64,000 nucleotides of DNA from Zanthoxylum bungeanum (GCA_019454045.1 SKCR01037668.1:94838-158837); one strand, 5' to 3'. Counted from the first letter of the stretch, positions 21,761 through 33,840 are shown. Numbers and translations: made by a program. The notes: generated by a model not told the origin, from the letters alone.

Positions 21761-24322
21761 CTATGTGGAGAGTTTTGTCATCCCGGCTATAGCACGACAG
21801 ATTTCAAGCTTCTCATTCGGTAAAACCTTCGTGAACATATCGGCACCGTTGTCGTCGGTGTGAATTTTCCTGAGTTCTAACATCTTTGAGCTCAGGACGT
21901 CCCGTATCCAGTGATACCTCACATCGATATGTTTTGACCTCGAATGAAAGGTGGAATTTTTACCGAGATAGATAGCGCTCTGGCTATCGCAGTATAAAAT
22001 ATACTTCTCCTGCTTGAAACCCAATTCCTGGACGAATGTCTTCATCCACAGCAATTCATTGCAAGCTTCTGTAACTGCAATGAATTCTGCCTCTGTTGTA
22101 GAAAGTGCAACACACCTCTGCAACCTCGACTGCCATGCCACAGCTCCTCCTGATAGAGTAATCAGATACCCCGAAGTAGACTTTCGGGTATCCACATCTC
22201 CTGCCATATCTGAATCGGTGTAGCCCATCAACACTGGTTTGTCACTGCTTCCAAAACATAGTCTCATTTTGGATGTGCCTCGTAGATACCGCATGATCCA
22301 TTTGATCGCATTCCAGTGTTCCCGTCCTGGGTTTGACATAAACCGGCTGACCAATCCAACTGTGTGTGCTAAGTCTGGCCTCGTGCACACCATGGCATAC
22401 ATAAGACTTCCCACTGCTGAGGTATATAGAACCTGTTTCATTTCCTCCTTCTTTGTCTCAGTAGAGGGACTCTGTTGTATACTCAATCTAAAGTGGGTAG
22501 CAAGAGGAGTGCTAACTGCTTTAGCCTTGTCCATCTGGAATCTCTGAAGTACCTTCTCGATGTACTCCTCCTGTGACAAGTATAATCTTCTGGCTTTCCG
22601 ATCACGACCGATCCTGATGCCAAGAATCTGTTTAGCTGGCCCCAAGTTTTTCATCTCAAAAGACTTACTCAGTTACTGCTTCAAATTATCAATCCTCGAT
22701 TGATTCCGGGCAACTATCAACATATCATCTACATATAACAGTAAGATGATAAAGTCATCGTCAGAAAACTTTTGAACGAAAACAAAATGATCTGAAGTAG
22801 TCTTCTTGTATCCTTGCTCCCCTATAACTGACTCAAACTTCACTTACCACTGTCTCGGTGCATGTTTCAAACCGTAGAGGCTTTTCCTGAGTCTGCAAAC
22901 ATAGTCCGATTTCCCTCTGACTCTGAAGCCTTCTGGTTGCTCCATGTAAATTTCTTCTTCCAGATCCCCGTGAAGAAATGCGGTCTTGACATCCATCTGC
23001 TCAATTTCCAGGTCGAGGCTTGCTGCTAAGCTGGGTACCACTCTGATGGATGACATCTTCACAACTGGAGAGAAGATTTCATCGAAGTCAATGCCTTTCC
23101 TCTGATTGAATCCTTTGACGACTAATTTGGCTTTGTACCGAGGTTGTGAAGTGTTCTCATGTTGCTTCACCTTGTACACCCATTTGTTCTTCAAAGCCCT
23201 TTTGCCTCTTGGCAATTTCACCAACTCAAAAGTGTGATTGTCATGCAAAGATTTCATCTCATCTTGCATGGTTTCCTCCCACTTTTCTTTGTCATCTGTT
23301 TCCACAGCCTCCTGGTAGCTCTCGGGTTCTCCCCCGTCAGTAAGCAGCACATACTCATATGCAGAGTATCTGGTTGAATGTCGCCTCTCTCTGTCAGACC
23401 TTCTCTGTGGAACTGTTGGTGCAGCTTCTGGTACTGGTGGTTGATCATGATCATCATCTCTGGGAGCTTCATCACATGTACCCTAATGTCTGGGAACCTC
23501 ATCTTCAACTTGTACTGGCACCGGTGTCTGAGGTTCTGGATTCACATCTCTGTATTGTTGGGGCATTGTCTTCATCTCCTTTCGGATATCTTCTATGGTC
23601 TGGTCTTCAACAAAGACAACATATCGGCTTCTGACAATCTTCTTCTCCACAAGATCATAGAGTTTGTAGCCGAAATCATCCTGACCATAGCCAATAAAGA
23701 CACACTGTCGCGTTTTTGCATCAAGCTTGGATCTCTCGTCCTTTGGGATGTGTACAAAAGCTTTACACCCAAAGACATGCAAGTGTTCATAAGACACTTC
23801 TTTACCTGTCCAAGCTTGGTTATGAACATTACCTTTCAGTGCGACTGCTGGGGACATGTTCAAAACATGAACTGCTGTGTTGAGTGCCTCCCCCCAAAAT
23901 GTCTTCGGCAGCTTGGCTTGTGATAGCAAGCTTCTGATCCTTTCACACAAGGTTCTGTTCATCCTCTCAGCTAGGCCATTCAGCTGAGGTGTCTTCGGAG
24001 GTGTCGTTTGATGTCGGATTCCTTGCATCTTGCAGTACTGATCAAACGGACCTCTGTATTCTCCACCGTTGTCTGTTCTGATGCACTTCAGTTTCTTGCC
24101 GGTTTCTCTCTCCACCAGAGCATGAAACTCCTTGAACAATCCCAGCACTTGATCTTTTCTCTTCAGGGTATATGCCCAGGTCTTCCTTGAATGATCATCA
24201 ATGAATGTCACAAAATACAGTGACCCTCCGAGTGTTCGTATCTGCATCAGACCACATACATATGAATGTATGAGGTCAAGTACCTCCGGTTTCCGTTGAG
24301 GCGGGGAGCTCTGGAAGGACAC
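21761..24322 (-). pseudogene. Copia pol remnant: integrase core, RT, RNase H
   Basis: Integrase, with the TFIDDHSRKTW and IRTDNGGEY aspartates and the AERMNRT glutamate, runs from 24322 to about 23700. A hinge follows, then RT (NKWVYKVKQ, DVKTAFLHGDLEEEIYMEQP, LLYVDDM near 22720) and RNase H (GYTDSDMAGD, ALSTTEAEF, YCDSQSAI, SKHIDVRYHWIRD). In-frame stops are at 23483-23485 (TAG), 22844-22846 (TAA) and 22673-22675 (TAA). The intact copy at 53924-59328 has sense codons at these three places. Catalytic residues are otherwise retained. Confidence 0.93.
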
Positions 24323-24328
24323 TCTGTT

Positions 24329-25724
24329 CTACTTTCCAGCCATGCAGTGTTCACACTTCCGTAAGTGTGAGTTCTTCAATTCCGGAAGAACATTCTGCCT
24401 GCGTAGTATCTTCATCCCCGTTTGGCTCATGTGACCGAGCTTTTTGTGCCATAGCTCGGCTGCCTCATTACTGTTAACTGTATTTATGCTACTATTTGAA
24501 AGCTTAGCATGCATCAAATACAGAGTTGAATCTTTCTTACCTCGTGCCACGACCATTGATCCTTTAGTGAGCTTCCAGCATCCGTCACTAAAGGTGCTGC
24601 AGAAACCTTCATCATCCAGCTTGCCTGTTGAGATCAGGTTTAACCGAATGTCTGGGATGTGCTTGACTCCCTTCAACACTAGCCTTGTTCTGTTGTCTGT
24701 TTCAAGGCAGATGTCTCCAATACCGACGGCTTTGGACTGTCCATCATTCCCCATCCTTACAGCACCGTAGTCTCCTGGTGTGTAAGATGAAAAGAAGTCT
24801 CTGCGAGATGTGGCGTGTATGGAGGCGCCACTATCTATCACCCAACTGGTCTCGTGGCTGGCAAGATTCACAACATCTTCTTCATATATAATGAAGAACT
24901 GTTTGGAGGTATTATCGGTGGTAGTAGCAACTCTTTCTTGATTAGAGTCACCATCTTTCCTGGACTGCTCGTTCTTCAGTTTGTAGCAATCCCGCTTCAT
25001 ATGGCCTTTCTTTTTGCAGTGATAGCACTCAATATCCATTATTCTTGATTTTCCCCGGTTCTTGTCTGATTTACCTAGGCCTCGGCTTTTACTCATCCCC
25101 CTTCTGGTGTTCATTTCTGTCACTAGAGCTTCTGAGGTTGAGGCTGATGCTGACTCCTGCATTCTCGTCCTCTTTTCTTCCTCGAAGATCCTGGTCTTTG
25201 CCATCTCCATAGTAACTTTCCCATCTACGGCTGAATTTATCACCGTAGATCTGAACGTTTCCCAAGATTCTGGTAACGTATTAAGGAGTATTAAGCCATT
25301 TACCTCATCACCGAAGTCTATGCCCAATCCAGACAATTCTTTCATTGTTCCGAGGAAATCGTTGATGTGGTCCGCCACAGCTGAACCTTCTTGGTATTTC
25401 AACCTCATCATCTTCTTGATGTAGTACAGCTTGTTGTTTCCAGTCTTTGCTCGGAAAAGCTCATCCAGCTTTCCCCATAAGACACGTGCATTTGTTTCTT
25501 CACTGACATGGTTGACGATACTATCGTCGATCCACTGACGAATAGTACTGCATGTTTTCTGGTGAAGATTAGCCCACTTCTCATCGGTCATTCCTCCTGG
25601 TTTCTGCTCCAGAAATACCGATCCATCATAGTCCTTCACATACATAAGGTCTTTCATCCTTCATCTCCATGTGAAATAGTTTGTACTGGTTAACAAAACC
25701 ATTTTTCCGTTGCCCCCATCCATC
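24329..25724 (-). pseudogene. Copia gag and protease remnant
   Basis: The gag start is chosen at the ATG complement 25722-25724 (MDGGNGKMVLLTSTNYF). A TGA at 25661-25663 interrupts within the first 25 codons; the sister element has GGA there. The CCHC zinc knuckle CYHCKKKGHMKRDC is near 25030. The aspartic protease DSGAS motif (SWVIDSGASIHAT) is near 24830. The integrase zinc-binding region ends in a TAG at 24329-24331 just after HCMAGK. Confidence 0.92.
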
Positions 25725-25819
25725 ATAAAAAATTCTAAGCAGAATTTCAAAAAACGGACCTCATCGTTGCGTCCGGAATGGTAAAAAATGGTGGAAATGA
25801 CAATTCGTTTGTCAAAATC

Positions 25820-25990
25820 CGACACAGGGACCAAATTGCAAATTTCAGAAATTACAAGGATCAAAGTGCAATTTCCAAAAGTTCAGGGGCTAAAGTATAA
25901 TTACGAAAAGTTCAGGGACTAAAATGTAATTTATAAAAAGTATAGGGGCCAAAATGTAATTTCCAAAAAGTTCAGGGACCTATCTGAAAT
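25820..25990 (-). repeat. Leader tandem array of about 33-bp units (Copia 21284)
   Basis: In plus orientation, successive units carry AGTTCAGGGACTAAAATG, GGGGCCAAAATGTAATTT and similar phrases with about 30-35 bp spacing, five to six units. It is part of the untranslated leader between PBS and gag. Homologous arrays occur at 54626-54830 and, shorter, at 50735-50833. Confidence 0.8.
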
Positions 25991-26001
25991 TTACTAGACA
26001 C

Positions 26002-26135
26002 CGCTGACGTGGCAGACACGTGGCGCTGACTGGGCTGCTGACTGTGCGCTGACTTGGCGCTGACTGGGCTGCTGACTGTGCGCTGACGTGGCGCTGACTG
26101 TGCGCTGACTGGACGACACGTGGCGGTTGACGTGG
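26002..26135 (-). repeat. Leader GCTGAC-rich array (Copia 21284)
   Basis: Short irregular units of 9-12 bp built on GCTGACTG, GCTGACGTGG and TGCGCTGAC are repeated more than ten times. This GC-rich block sits between the PBS and the 33-bp array. Equivalent blocks are at 50835-50995 and 54445-54610. Long open frames through it are an effect of its composition. Confidence 0.8.
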
Positions 26136-26387
26136 TCGTCTTCTTCCTTGAGCAGCGCGTGTAGCGCGTGTCTGCGAGTGAAGCGCGTGATGAAGCCTCT
26201 GTTCGGCGCGGGCGGCGCGTGTGGCTTCATCTGAGCTCCGATCGATCGCCGGAAAATACCACCGTGCTCGTCTCGCCGTGAAAAGTCTGATGGTATGCTC
26301 AAAATCGATTTTCGACAACTTTCGTCAGAACCGACTTTCCGAACCGAACCTCTGTTTCTGAGTTTCGGGATCCCTCCGAGTAACCTT

Positions 26388-26400
26388 AGCTCTGATACCA
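26388..26400 (-). other. PBS of the Copia element at 21284-26717
   Basis: The complement reads TGGTATCAGAGCT, two bases inside the 5' LTR. It is complementary to the 3' end of initiator tRNA-Met. Confidence 0.9.
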
Positions 26401-26402
26401 CT

Positions 26403-26717
26403 TGTTGTGATTAAACACACAATAATAGAGGTGATTGGAGAGAAAACTCTTCTTTTATATCACTAACAAAAGAATTACAAAGCTTACTAACTCAAGCTTT
26501 ACAAAAAAATTCTCACACCACTTTACTCTCTATTCTCACACTTATAGGATTACTGGGATACTTAGAAATGATCTTCGGGCTCCATTTTATAGTGCTCAAA
26601 CCGCGTGAACAGTGTCACGCGGTTTGAGCAAGCTGGCAACTTTGCCAACTTCCCAAACACTGTCTGCAGCTGTGCTCCTTTCTTTTCAACTTTCGGTGCA
26701 CAAGCTGGCTACCAACA
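26403..26717 (-). repeat. 5' LTR of the Copia element at 21284-26717
   Basis: 315 bp, about 98 per cent identical by eye to 21284-21597, with the same dyad at 26594-26629 and TATA. It is followed by the target duplication GATAC at 26718-26722. Confidence 0.93.
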
Positions 26718-27124
26718 GATACACTTGCTGTACCTGATCTTCTCACTTCCACGACAGTTCAGCAAATACAACAGAGGAGTGCAAAATGGTTATGCTGAGT
26801 CAGCAGTAGTTAGTTAGGATTGGCTGCATTTGATTGGCTGTTTAAAATGCAATTACTTACCATAAGCATTCTAGTTTGTTAAGCATGAGTATATACAATC
26901 ACAAGAAAGTAATAAAAGTTTTCCAGTTACAATCCAAAGAATTTTTTTAAAATGAAATTTAGTTACCTAGTTTGTTAAGCATGTATATATACTAAGAGAG
27001 ATTCATTAGTCATTAATGTAATTAGTTACAATCATAAGAAAGCAATAACAAAATTTTCAGTTACAATCCGAAGAATTTTCTTGGCATCCAAACATCAATT
27101 CCTTTTTAAATACTTTTGCTTATT

Positions 27125-27136
27125 TGGTATCAGAGC
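27125..27136 (+). other. PBS of the old Copia remnant
   Basis: TGGTATCAGAGC is followed by a decayed gag start; the phrase GGATAGATCGAACTACTTATT near 27280 encodes DRTNYLLWQSQ, typical of Copia gag. It places the 3' end of the old 5' LTR just before 27125. Confidence 0.7.
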
Positions 27137-27366
27137 TTGGCTCAAAGGCTGATCAAAATCCAGCAATCAATCTCTCCAATTTTGCATCATTATCGAATGC
27201 AAATGTTACTCCATTGATGAATAAATAATTCATCAACATGTTCATTCACTTTTAATACACCAGTCAAATTGGATAGATCGAACTACTTATTATGGCAATC
27301 TCAAGTGATAACTTAGTTGATGCTGGCAGTCCTATTACTGATAAGGATCTTGTCATGTATATCTTA

Positions 27367-27806
<440 letters not shown>

Positions 27807-27952
27807 TAGCAGTACCCTCGCGAATGAATGTAGGACATATATTTGAATGCTCGCTCGGGTTAGCGGGGAGTCATGCAATCGATGTAATACTCAAACAGTC
27901 GATTCTTTTTTTCACATCAACTGTGAATCAAGCTATTTAGTTAAGGAATCTG

Positions 27953-28204
27953 TTGATTGATTTGGGACATGATCAAGTTAAGGTAACTAAATTTTTTTAT
28001 GACAACATATCTGCAGTCTCTATATCAAGAAATCCAGTATTCCATGGTCGAACAAAGCATATTAGAATCAAGTATCATTTTATTAGAGAAGTTCAACAAT
28101 CTAATAAAGTGGTCCTTATTCATTGTTCTTCTGAAGACCAGCTAGCAAATATATTCACCAAGCCATTGCCAAAGGAAAGATTTGAAAGGCTGAAGAAAAA
28201 ATAA
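27953..28204 (+). pseudogene. Copia RNase H C-terminal fragment
   Basis: The open frame contains FFYDNISAVSISRNPVFHGR and TKHIRIKYHFIREV, then QLANIFTKPLP, the standard C-terminus of Copia RNase H. The upstream RT and the rest of RNase H are missing. A purine tract (AAGGAGGAG) and the LTR at 28234 follow. Confidence 0.85.
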
Positions 28205-28233
28205 GTGTTTGCCACCTTAATGCCAAGGAGGAG

Positions 28234-28520
28234 TGTTGAGATATTGGCATTTAAGGTGCAAAATATCTGGAATATTTTCAGGAAGTTAGTTGCTAATAAA
28301 TAACCTAGAATCAACTTGTTTTCATTATTCGATATTTGGTTTGTTAGTTAAGATAATGTGATGTAACAGTTCCTTGATTTTAGCATCAAGTTAAGCAAAT
28401 TTTGTTATCACAAGCTAATATAAATAGCTTGTTTCATATCAATAAAACTTAAGCTAATTCATATCCTTTTATATTCTTCTGCATTCCAAACTCTCTTAAA
28501 ATATACCTTTAAATCCAACA
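28234..28520 (+). repeat. 3' LTR of the old Copia remnant (287 bp)
   Basis: It begins TGTTGAGATATTGGC right after a purine tract and ends ATCCAACA. A TATA-like stretch (TATAAATAG) lies near 28421. No convincing 5-bp duplication was identified because the 5' end is rearranged. Confidence 0.75.
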
Positions 28521-29490
28521 GAAAGATCAGATAATGACTACATAGCTATGAAGAACTATCTATGGTTGAAAGATTTATTCCATGTGGGTGTTAGTATCAT
28601 GATTTTGATGATACCAATGAAGGAAAAATGCTCAAAGACATGAAGACTTTGGCAAAGAAGATCAACGTTAGCGACTTGATTTCGACGGTGTCCAAACATC
28701 TAAATATTAGCGAATTAAGTTCGATGAGGCCAAAGAAGCAAAAAGGTGATGATGAAGCCAAAATATTGATGAAAAGCCAAAATTAGCTACAAGATGATCA
28801 AGAGAGCAAAGATGATAAAGAGTCAAAAAGACAATGAAAAAGCCAAAGCAAACATTAATGGTAAGTGAGTTTATTCAAATATTTTAAACCTCTTAGGAAT
28901 CATACATGTTGCATCACTTACATTTAAAATGGCTTAGAATGCTTAAAAAATCATTTGCATTTTATTTGCACAAAATGAATTTCAATGCCCAAGTGCATCG
29001 GAAAATGATTTTGAAAAATTAGAAAACGGTTGAATTAAATTTCAAATGATATACCGTTAGATATATATGTGTCTCTAGTTTGTTACGGTTCAAATTGAAT
29101 ATAATTCCAATATATAGAATTTTTGCTAGAGCCATATTAATACAACATATTCAGATGTGTATTTTTTACAGACCTATCATATTAGAAAAATTTCACAAAA
29201 TTCATCTTAAAGTTTATGAGGTTGACGTTTTTGTAGACGATAACTCTATATGTCTAGTTTATCTAGATAGTTATGGAACTTAATTTGGAGTTTTCAAGAG
29301 AAAGTTATGGCCAAAATACTGAGTACTGTCATGATTGGCTGGTCATCAAAAACTTACTGAGACAAACATATCGATTTGAGATAGGCACACCGATCCCTAT
29401 ATCGGTCAAATATGAATTTTTCATACATTCTGGAACCGGGCCAAATCATATCGGTTCCCATATCGATCTCCATACCGATCTTTTTTTTTT
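28521..29490 (+). mobile_element. SIRE-like LTR fragment, copy B
   Basis: A short internal end is followed by the LTR start TGTTAGTATCATGATTTTG at about 28588. From about 28740 to 29490 it aligns with 41700-43330 (shared phrases GTAAGTGAGTTTATTC, GGAATCATACAT, AATGATATACC.TTAGATA, GTGTCTCTAGTTTG). It ends in a poly-T run just after a cluster of CCGATC/TCGGT words, so the promoter-proximal and downstream parts of the LTR are lost. Confidence 0.75.
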
Positions 29491-29997
29491 AGAAGCCGTT
29501 TCTTGATGTCAGATCGACGTACTCAGAAAATATCTGTCCCAATTGATTTTGCACAAAAACGATTGGTATACTCTCACCCAAAAATTATTTGCTCGGAAAC
29601 ATCATTTATTTCGAATTTTTGGATTATGACAGAAATAATTTTATCGGATGCTAGCCTCTATATGTTTCCTTCTTTATATGCATCAACTAGCAACATGAAG
29701 CACTGGATACGAGTGTACTCGATAGAGCAACATGAAGCACTAAATAGCAATAGATACATTTGAAGCTTAAACAACATATAATCAAAGCAAATTTGCCGGT
29801 GTTAAAACATTTTCTACATCCTAACTTCTCATTTTCCTGTTCCTTATTTTGGATTTTCATTCATGCATTCCATGGTACATTTCATAAGAGAAACACCAGC
29901 AATAAAAGTGACATGTTTCCTAGTGCTTGAGGCCAAAAGGTCAAGTTCTGAAATGCTGTTAGCAAACTCCTACTCTCTAACCCACTTTGTAAACAAG
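29491..29997. other. Intergenic stretch upstream of the DUF688-like gene
   Basis: No gene is supported. The pair of phrases CAACATGAAGCACT (29692 and 29729 regions) is a short direct repeat about 37 bp apart. The right end grades into the promoter of the gene at 30065. Confidence 0.4.
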
Positions 29998-30007
29998 TTA
30001 TATATAA
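29998..30007 (+). promoter_or_regulatory. TATA box candidate of the DUF688-like gene
   Basis: TTATATATAAA lies about 60 bp before the chosen start codon. An in-frame ATG at 30008 directly abuts this box and would be untranscribed, which favours the ATG at 30065. Confidence 0.5.
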
Positions 30008-30064
30008 ATGAAAGAAACAGTACTGATAGAGCAATGCTTATGGGATTGTGGCTTTAATTCCAGA

Positions 30065-30881
30065 ATGGCAGAGAAGGAGGTCGCGGAACATCCCAAAAGA
30101 AAGCATGTCAGGCAAGCGCCTGCAGTCGCTTTTCTTTGGGAACAGAAGCCTGGGATACCAAAAAAAGACTGGAGACCTTTCTCGAGTGATAACACAGGTG
30201 ATGAATTGGGTATACCTTTATCACCAACTTCCGAAGTAGACAGCAGTACAAGCAGCTATGCTACTGGTACTTCCAGCCCTGTGGGGACTTCTTTCTTGCA
30301 ATGCCTCTTTCCTTTGCTCCCACCCAAATCCAGTTTCCTTGAAAAGGCTGGGTACTCCAAGAAGGAATCTGTTGTTCTACAAGTGGAGAATAGCACATAT
30401 TTTGATTGTGAAGGCAATAGCACTGTCATTATAAGGAGGCCAGCAACACTTGAAGAGCTGATAATGATGAGTCGCAGGACGACGAGTTACCAGAGAAAAG
30501 CTGTTCAGCTGAGAAAACAGAATCTGTCAATGGTAAGTACCGGAGCTCGTGCTTCTTTTTTACGGGCTCTAGCACTGCATTTTCTCTTAGACAACAGTAG
30601 AACTATGACGTATGTTAGCAATCGATAGCTATTTTAACATAGAAAAAGAAACAAAAATCGTATATTTATTTCCTTTTGACACTATCATGGAAACAAGATA
30701 ATATTTCTATCTGCTATTTTGAACAAGGAAATTCACAAACTTTACTCATTCTTGAATGCAACTATAACAGGAATTAGAGAAGATGGTTTCTGGATGCTGC
30801 TTCTTTGGAAATAGCATCAAAATGATCGAAGGATTGCAGAGGAAGAAGCACCAGCTAATACTGAAATTTTTACAGGAATAA
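30065..30881 (+). CDS. DUF688-like plant protein, two exons, about 192 residues
   Basis: Exon 1 spans 30065-30532 and ends in ATG|GTAAGT; exon 2 spans 30771-30881 after TATAACAG, both in phase 0. The N-terminus carries APAVAFLWEQKPGIPKKDW, the motif that defines plant DUF688-type proteins of unknown function. A Ser/Thr-rich stretch follows, then a basic RRPATLEELIMMSRR segment, and exon 2 contains a cysteine pair (VSGCCFFGN) and ends KFLQE. No signal peptide or membrane segment is evident. I know of no established biochemical role. The start at 30065 is preferred over 30008 because of the TATA position. Frames are intact and splice sites good, so the gene may be functional. Confidence 0.65.
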
Positions 30882-31099
30882 GAGCTCAACCCTCACTGTT
30901 TTTCAAAATCACCCAGCAAATCAATCTCTCCATTGAACTCTCTTCCAGATTATTCTAGTTTTCTATTTCCAAATTCCAACACTTGAGGATGTCCATGATT
31001 TAACAAAATCCAGAATGTAAACTCATTGTTAAATTCGTAAGGAGTTCCCATACAGCTGAACTCAAACTTTTGTTTAACTACAATATCTCTCTCAACATT

Positions 31100-33840
31100 T
31101 TAACTAGCAGATTTACAAGTTTCAGCAAATTTTCGGATCCGCTCAATAACAACAGCGATATCCTCCTGAGCTAAAGCAGTAAAACAAAACCAGAACCATC
31201 CTGGTTCTATGCAGTGGCAGGCTGACCCAGGAGTAACATTGATCTTAGTGATGTTCAAAAGTTTATCCCATAATTCAAGTTCCCCTTTCTCACTGTACGA
31301 GGGAACTAGTCCACTCATATCAGCCCAACAGTACAAGCCAGCGTTGCTCTCTGAGCACCTGATTCCTAATTGTTTCAAACCTGCCACAAATGAATCATAC
31401 ATTTTCTTTATCCTCCTAGTGGTCTCCATATATTCCTGGATGAACTTAGTATCTAAAAGCATGAAAATTAGGAGCCTTTGAGTGAGGGCAGAAATAGAAG
31501 AAAATCTCGTTGACTTTTTTGCAGCTGCCAAAACACACTCATTATAGGAATAGATAACTCCTGTCCTAAATCCTGGAAGTGTTCTTTCGACAACCCATGT
31601 ATTATATGAACTCCATTCTTGTCAATTTCCTCTGACTAGAGAACTTTTTCCATGCTCACAAACTCCTCATTTCCAAAGATAGATCCTCCATATATTTCAT
31701 CAGAAATTATATGAATTTTCTTCTCTTGCACAAATTCCAAAAGCTCATAGACTGTTTCCAGTGGTAGTATATTTCCAACAGGATTCGAAGGGTTGCATAT
31801 GAGAATTCCACGAACTTTCACTCCACGTTTTCTTGCCTGATTGAATGCTTGATCGAGGTCAGTTATATATACTTATAATGAAGTTGTCAGTATTGCAACA
31901 TTGTACAGGAATTAGCTCCACTCCTGTTCGAAATCTCACATCCCTCTCAAAACTGGAAATTATTTTAAAATTTAATTTGGTTACCCAACCAATTTGAATT
32001 TTATATGTGCAAGCTTTAACATGATTGATAAATTACCCAGGATAGTAAAACCTGGGACATAAAACCTGCCATAGCCTGCATCCCAAATAAATATTTAAGG
32101 CCACCACAGACACTTGGGATCACATTTGACAATTGGCTGATTTTGCACATATAACAGAATGAAAAACTAAAGGATCCCTTTTATCACCACTTCACTAATC
32201 TAAGTTGCCTTTTACTACTTATGAACAAAATCGTTGTAAATAGACAGATATATATAAAAATAAAATAAAATAATTACCACTTTAAGCTCCATCATTCCAT
32301 CAAACGGCTGGTAGATCGCAATCCCACTGATACTCAAATCACCACCGTCCCTTCCCATTATAAAATCCGTCAAGTTCTCCAAACACAACTAAAACCAATA
32401 AATTAAAAATAATAAACAATTTAAACTCGAAATTAAAATTAATAAATGAAAACGAATAGCTTAAAGTTAAATTTACTCTATTCTCATACAATCGGATCCG
32501 AATAATCCCATTCGGGTCACCCGTTTTATCATAAGGATCCTCACGAAACTCATTCAACCGGATATAATACGCGAATCATCGGATTTCGCAATCACGCTCA
32601 CCCGGGATAATATCCGAACCGGACAGAGCGATCCGCAAGAATAAGTGTTGACGGCTGATTTTGGTCTCAGAGGCAATAATGGGATATCTCTCCCAGGACA
32701 AATCCTCCTTCAATAGTGAATTTGTTTGGTTATGGGGGAGCCAAAGACAAACTTTGGTAGGAGGGGATGAACATGCAGATTGACACGGAGAGTTAACGTG
32801 GTTCGGCAGAAGGATTCCTGCCTACGTCCACGGGCACAAAAAGAGAGGGTGTTTTTATTGCTATAACGTGTTCGGCCGACCTGTTTTGTGGTCGGTCAGT
32901 GTGAGAGCCGAGCTGTTTTGTGAAAGAAAATACAAAATTGGTTACACAATTTTGGGAGTAGTGCTCCCCCTGAAAGCCAAAAACCGAACCTTTGAAAGCC
33001 AAAAAATCATCCCCCTAAATATGAGACTACCCTCCTATATATATACTACAAATGAGGCGGTTACTATTCTCTTCTGGCAGAATCCTCCACATGACGCCTG
33101 AACTCATTTAATGGGTTCTCTGCCCTAGGCTGAAAGTAAACTTGCCGTCTGACATCCCATCACGTCAATTCAATTTTCTACTGTCACACGTAATTAGTGA
33201 TGATGACAACTTGATGGGTGCCTCCAGGAGGTAACACGTGTAAAGGGAAATCACAATCTCTACTCTTCTGTCGGTGGGTAAGTGGTCGGCAAGATGTTGC
33301 ATTGAACTCATCGACTGCTCCTATCCCGTCCTGAAATATCCGAGCTTCTCGACCTTCCCAAGGAGACCAAGATGGATCCGAGCGGAGCTGACAACCAAAA
33401 AAGTGGTCGGCCTCGTAGCTAACGTTGCACTGCGTGCCTTGGTCGGCGAAATATGGGAAACCATATTCGGGCTTTTCTTTCTGGGCGATGGCCGATCCGG
33501 GCCCTCTGAACATTTGACTTCTAAGAAAGGGGAAATCTCGTCCCTGCCGCCGCCCGTACTTTTACGGCATAGTGCTTGAAAAAATACACCATCAACAATA
33601 AGTTAGTCTGGGAAGAAGTTCATGGTAGGCCGGCGAGATTGAAGGATGAAGTAGTGGCGATGGAGGGTTTGGCGAACGGTGTCGTTTTAAGTAAGACTTA
33701 AGAAAGTAGAAGAGGGCGCGTGGGATTAGCGAGCCCAATATGAGGCTGCCTCTGCCTTGGGCTACACCTTGTAAGGGCACTATCAGTTTTATGGCTGCGG
33801 CGGTAGTGTTCGGGTTCAGTTGCGTGATGGGTTTGGATTG
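31100..33840 (-). pseudogene. ACS10/12-like aminotransferase pseudogene, split by a solo LTR
   Basis: ACS10/12-type proteins are PLP enzymes of the ACC synthase family; in Arabidopsis they act as aminotransferases rather than ACC synthases. Blocks in order on the minus strand: N-terminus near 33800-33603 (VPLQGVAQGRGSLILGSLIP, a membrane-anchor-like stretch); after the solo LTR at 32646-33597, EDPYDKTGDPNGIIRI near 32520; then ISGIAIYQPFDGMMELKV near 32290; a piece near 31940-31880 (FERDVRFRTG); GILICNPSNPVGN near 31800; the PLP-lysine region HGLSKE near 31590; and the C-terminus to 31100. Defects: a stop near 31637, a frameshift after SKE, frameshifts near 31866 and 32570, a missing middle stretch, and W in place of the conserved arginine in EPGWFRF. 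The gene is certainly non-functional. Confidence 0.85.
32646..33597. mobile_element. Solo LTR (952 bp, TSD ATAAG) inside the ACS-like pseudogene
   Basis: It begins TGTTGACGGC and ends CATCAACA, with the direct duplication ATAAG at 32641-32645 and 33598-33602. No PBS, PPT or coding sequence is inside. It contains a phrase of the ACACGGAG...ACGTGGTTCGGC...CCTACGTCCACGG type, common in plant LTRs. The ACS-like sequence resumes in register on both sides, so the insertion is clean. Orientation is not fixed. Confidence 0.9.

Larger units (their letters stand above)
21284..26717 (-). mobile_element. Copia retrotransposon, TNT1/Tork type, complete but defective (TSD GATAC)
   Basis: LTRs of 314 and 315 bp flank a 4.8-kb interior with tRNA-iMet PBS, leader arrays, gag, protease, integrase, RT, RNase H and PPT, all on the minus strand. 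The 5-bp duplication GATAC at 21279-21283 and 26718-26722 proves a clean insertion. The two LTRs differ at about five positions, suggesting a fairly young insertion. At least five in-frame stops break gag-pol, so it is non-autonomous. It lies inside the older Copia remnant. Confidence 0.95.

Noticed and set aside
23378..23923. A 181-codon plus-strand frame
   Set aside because: It is the antisense shadow of the Copia integrase and hinge region.
30008..30064. Earlier in-frame ATG for the DUF688-like gene
   Set aside because: It abuts the TATA candidate and adds residues unlike the usual N-terminus; the ATG at 30065 fits better.
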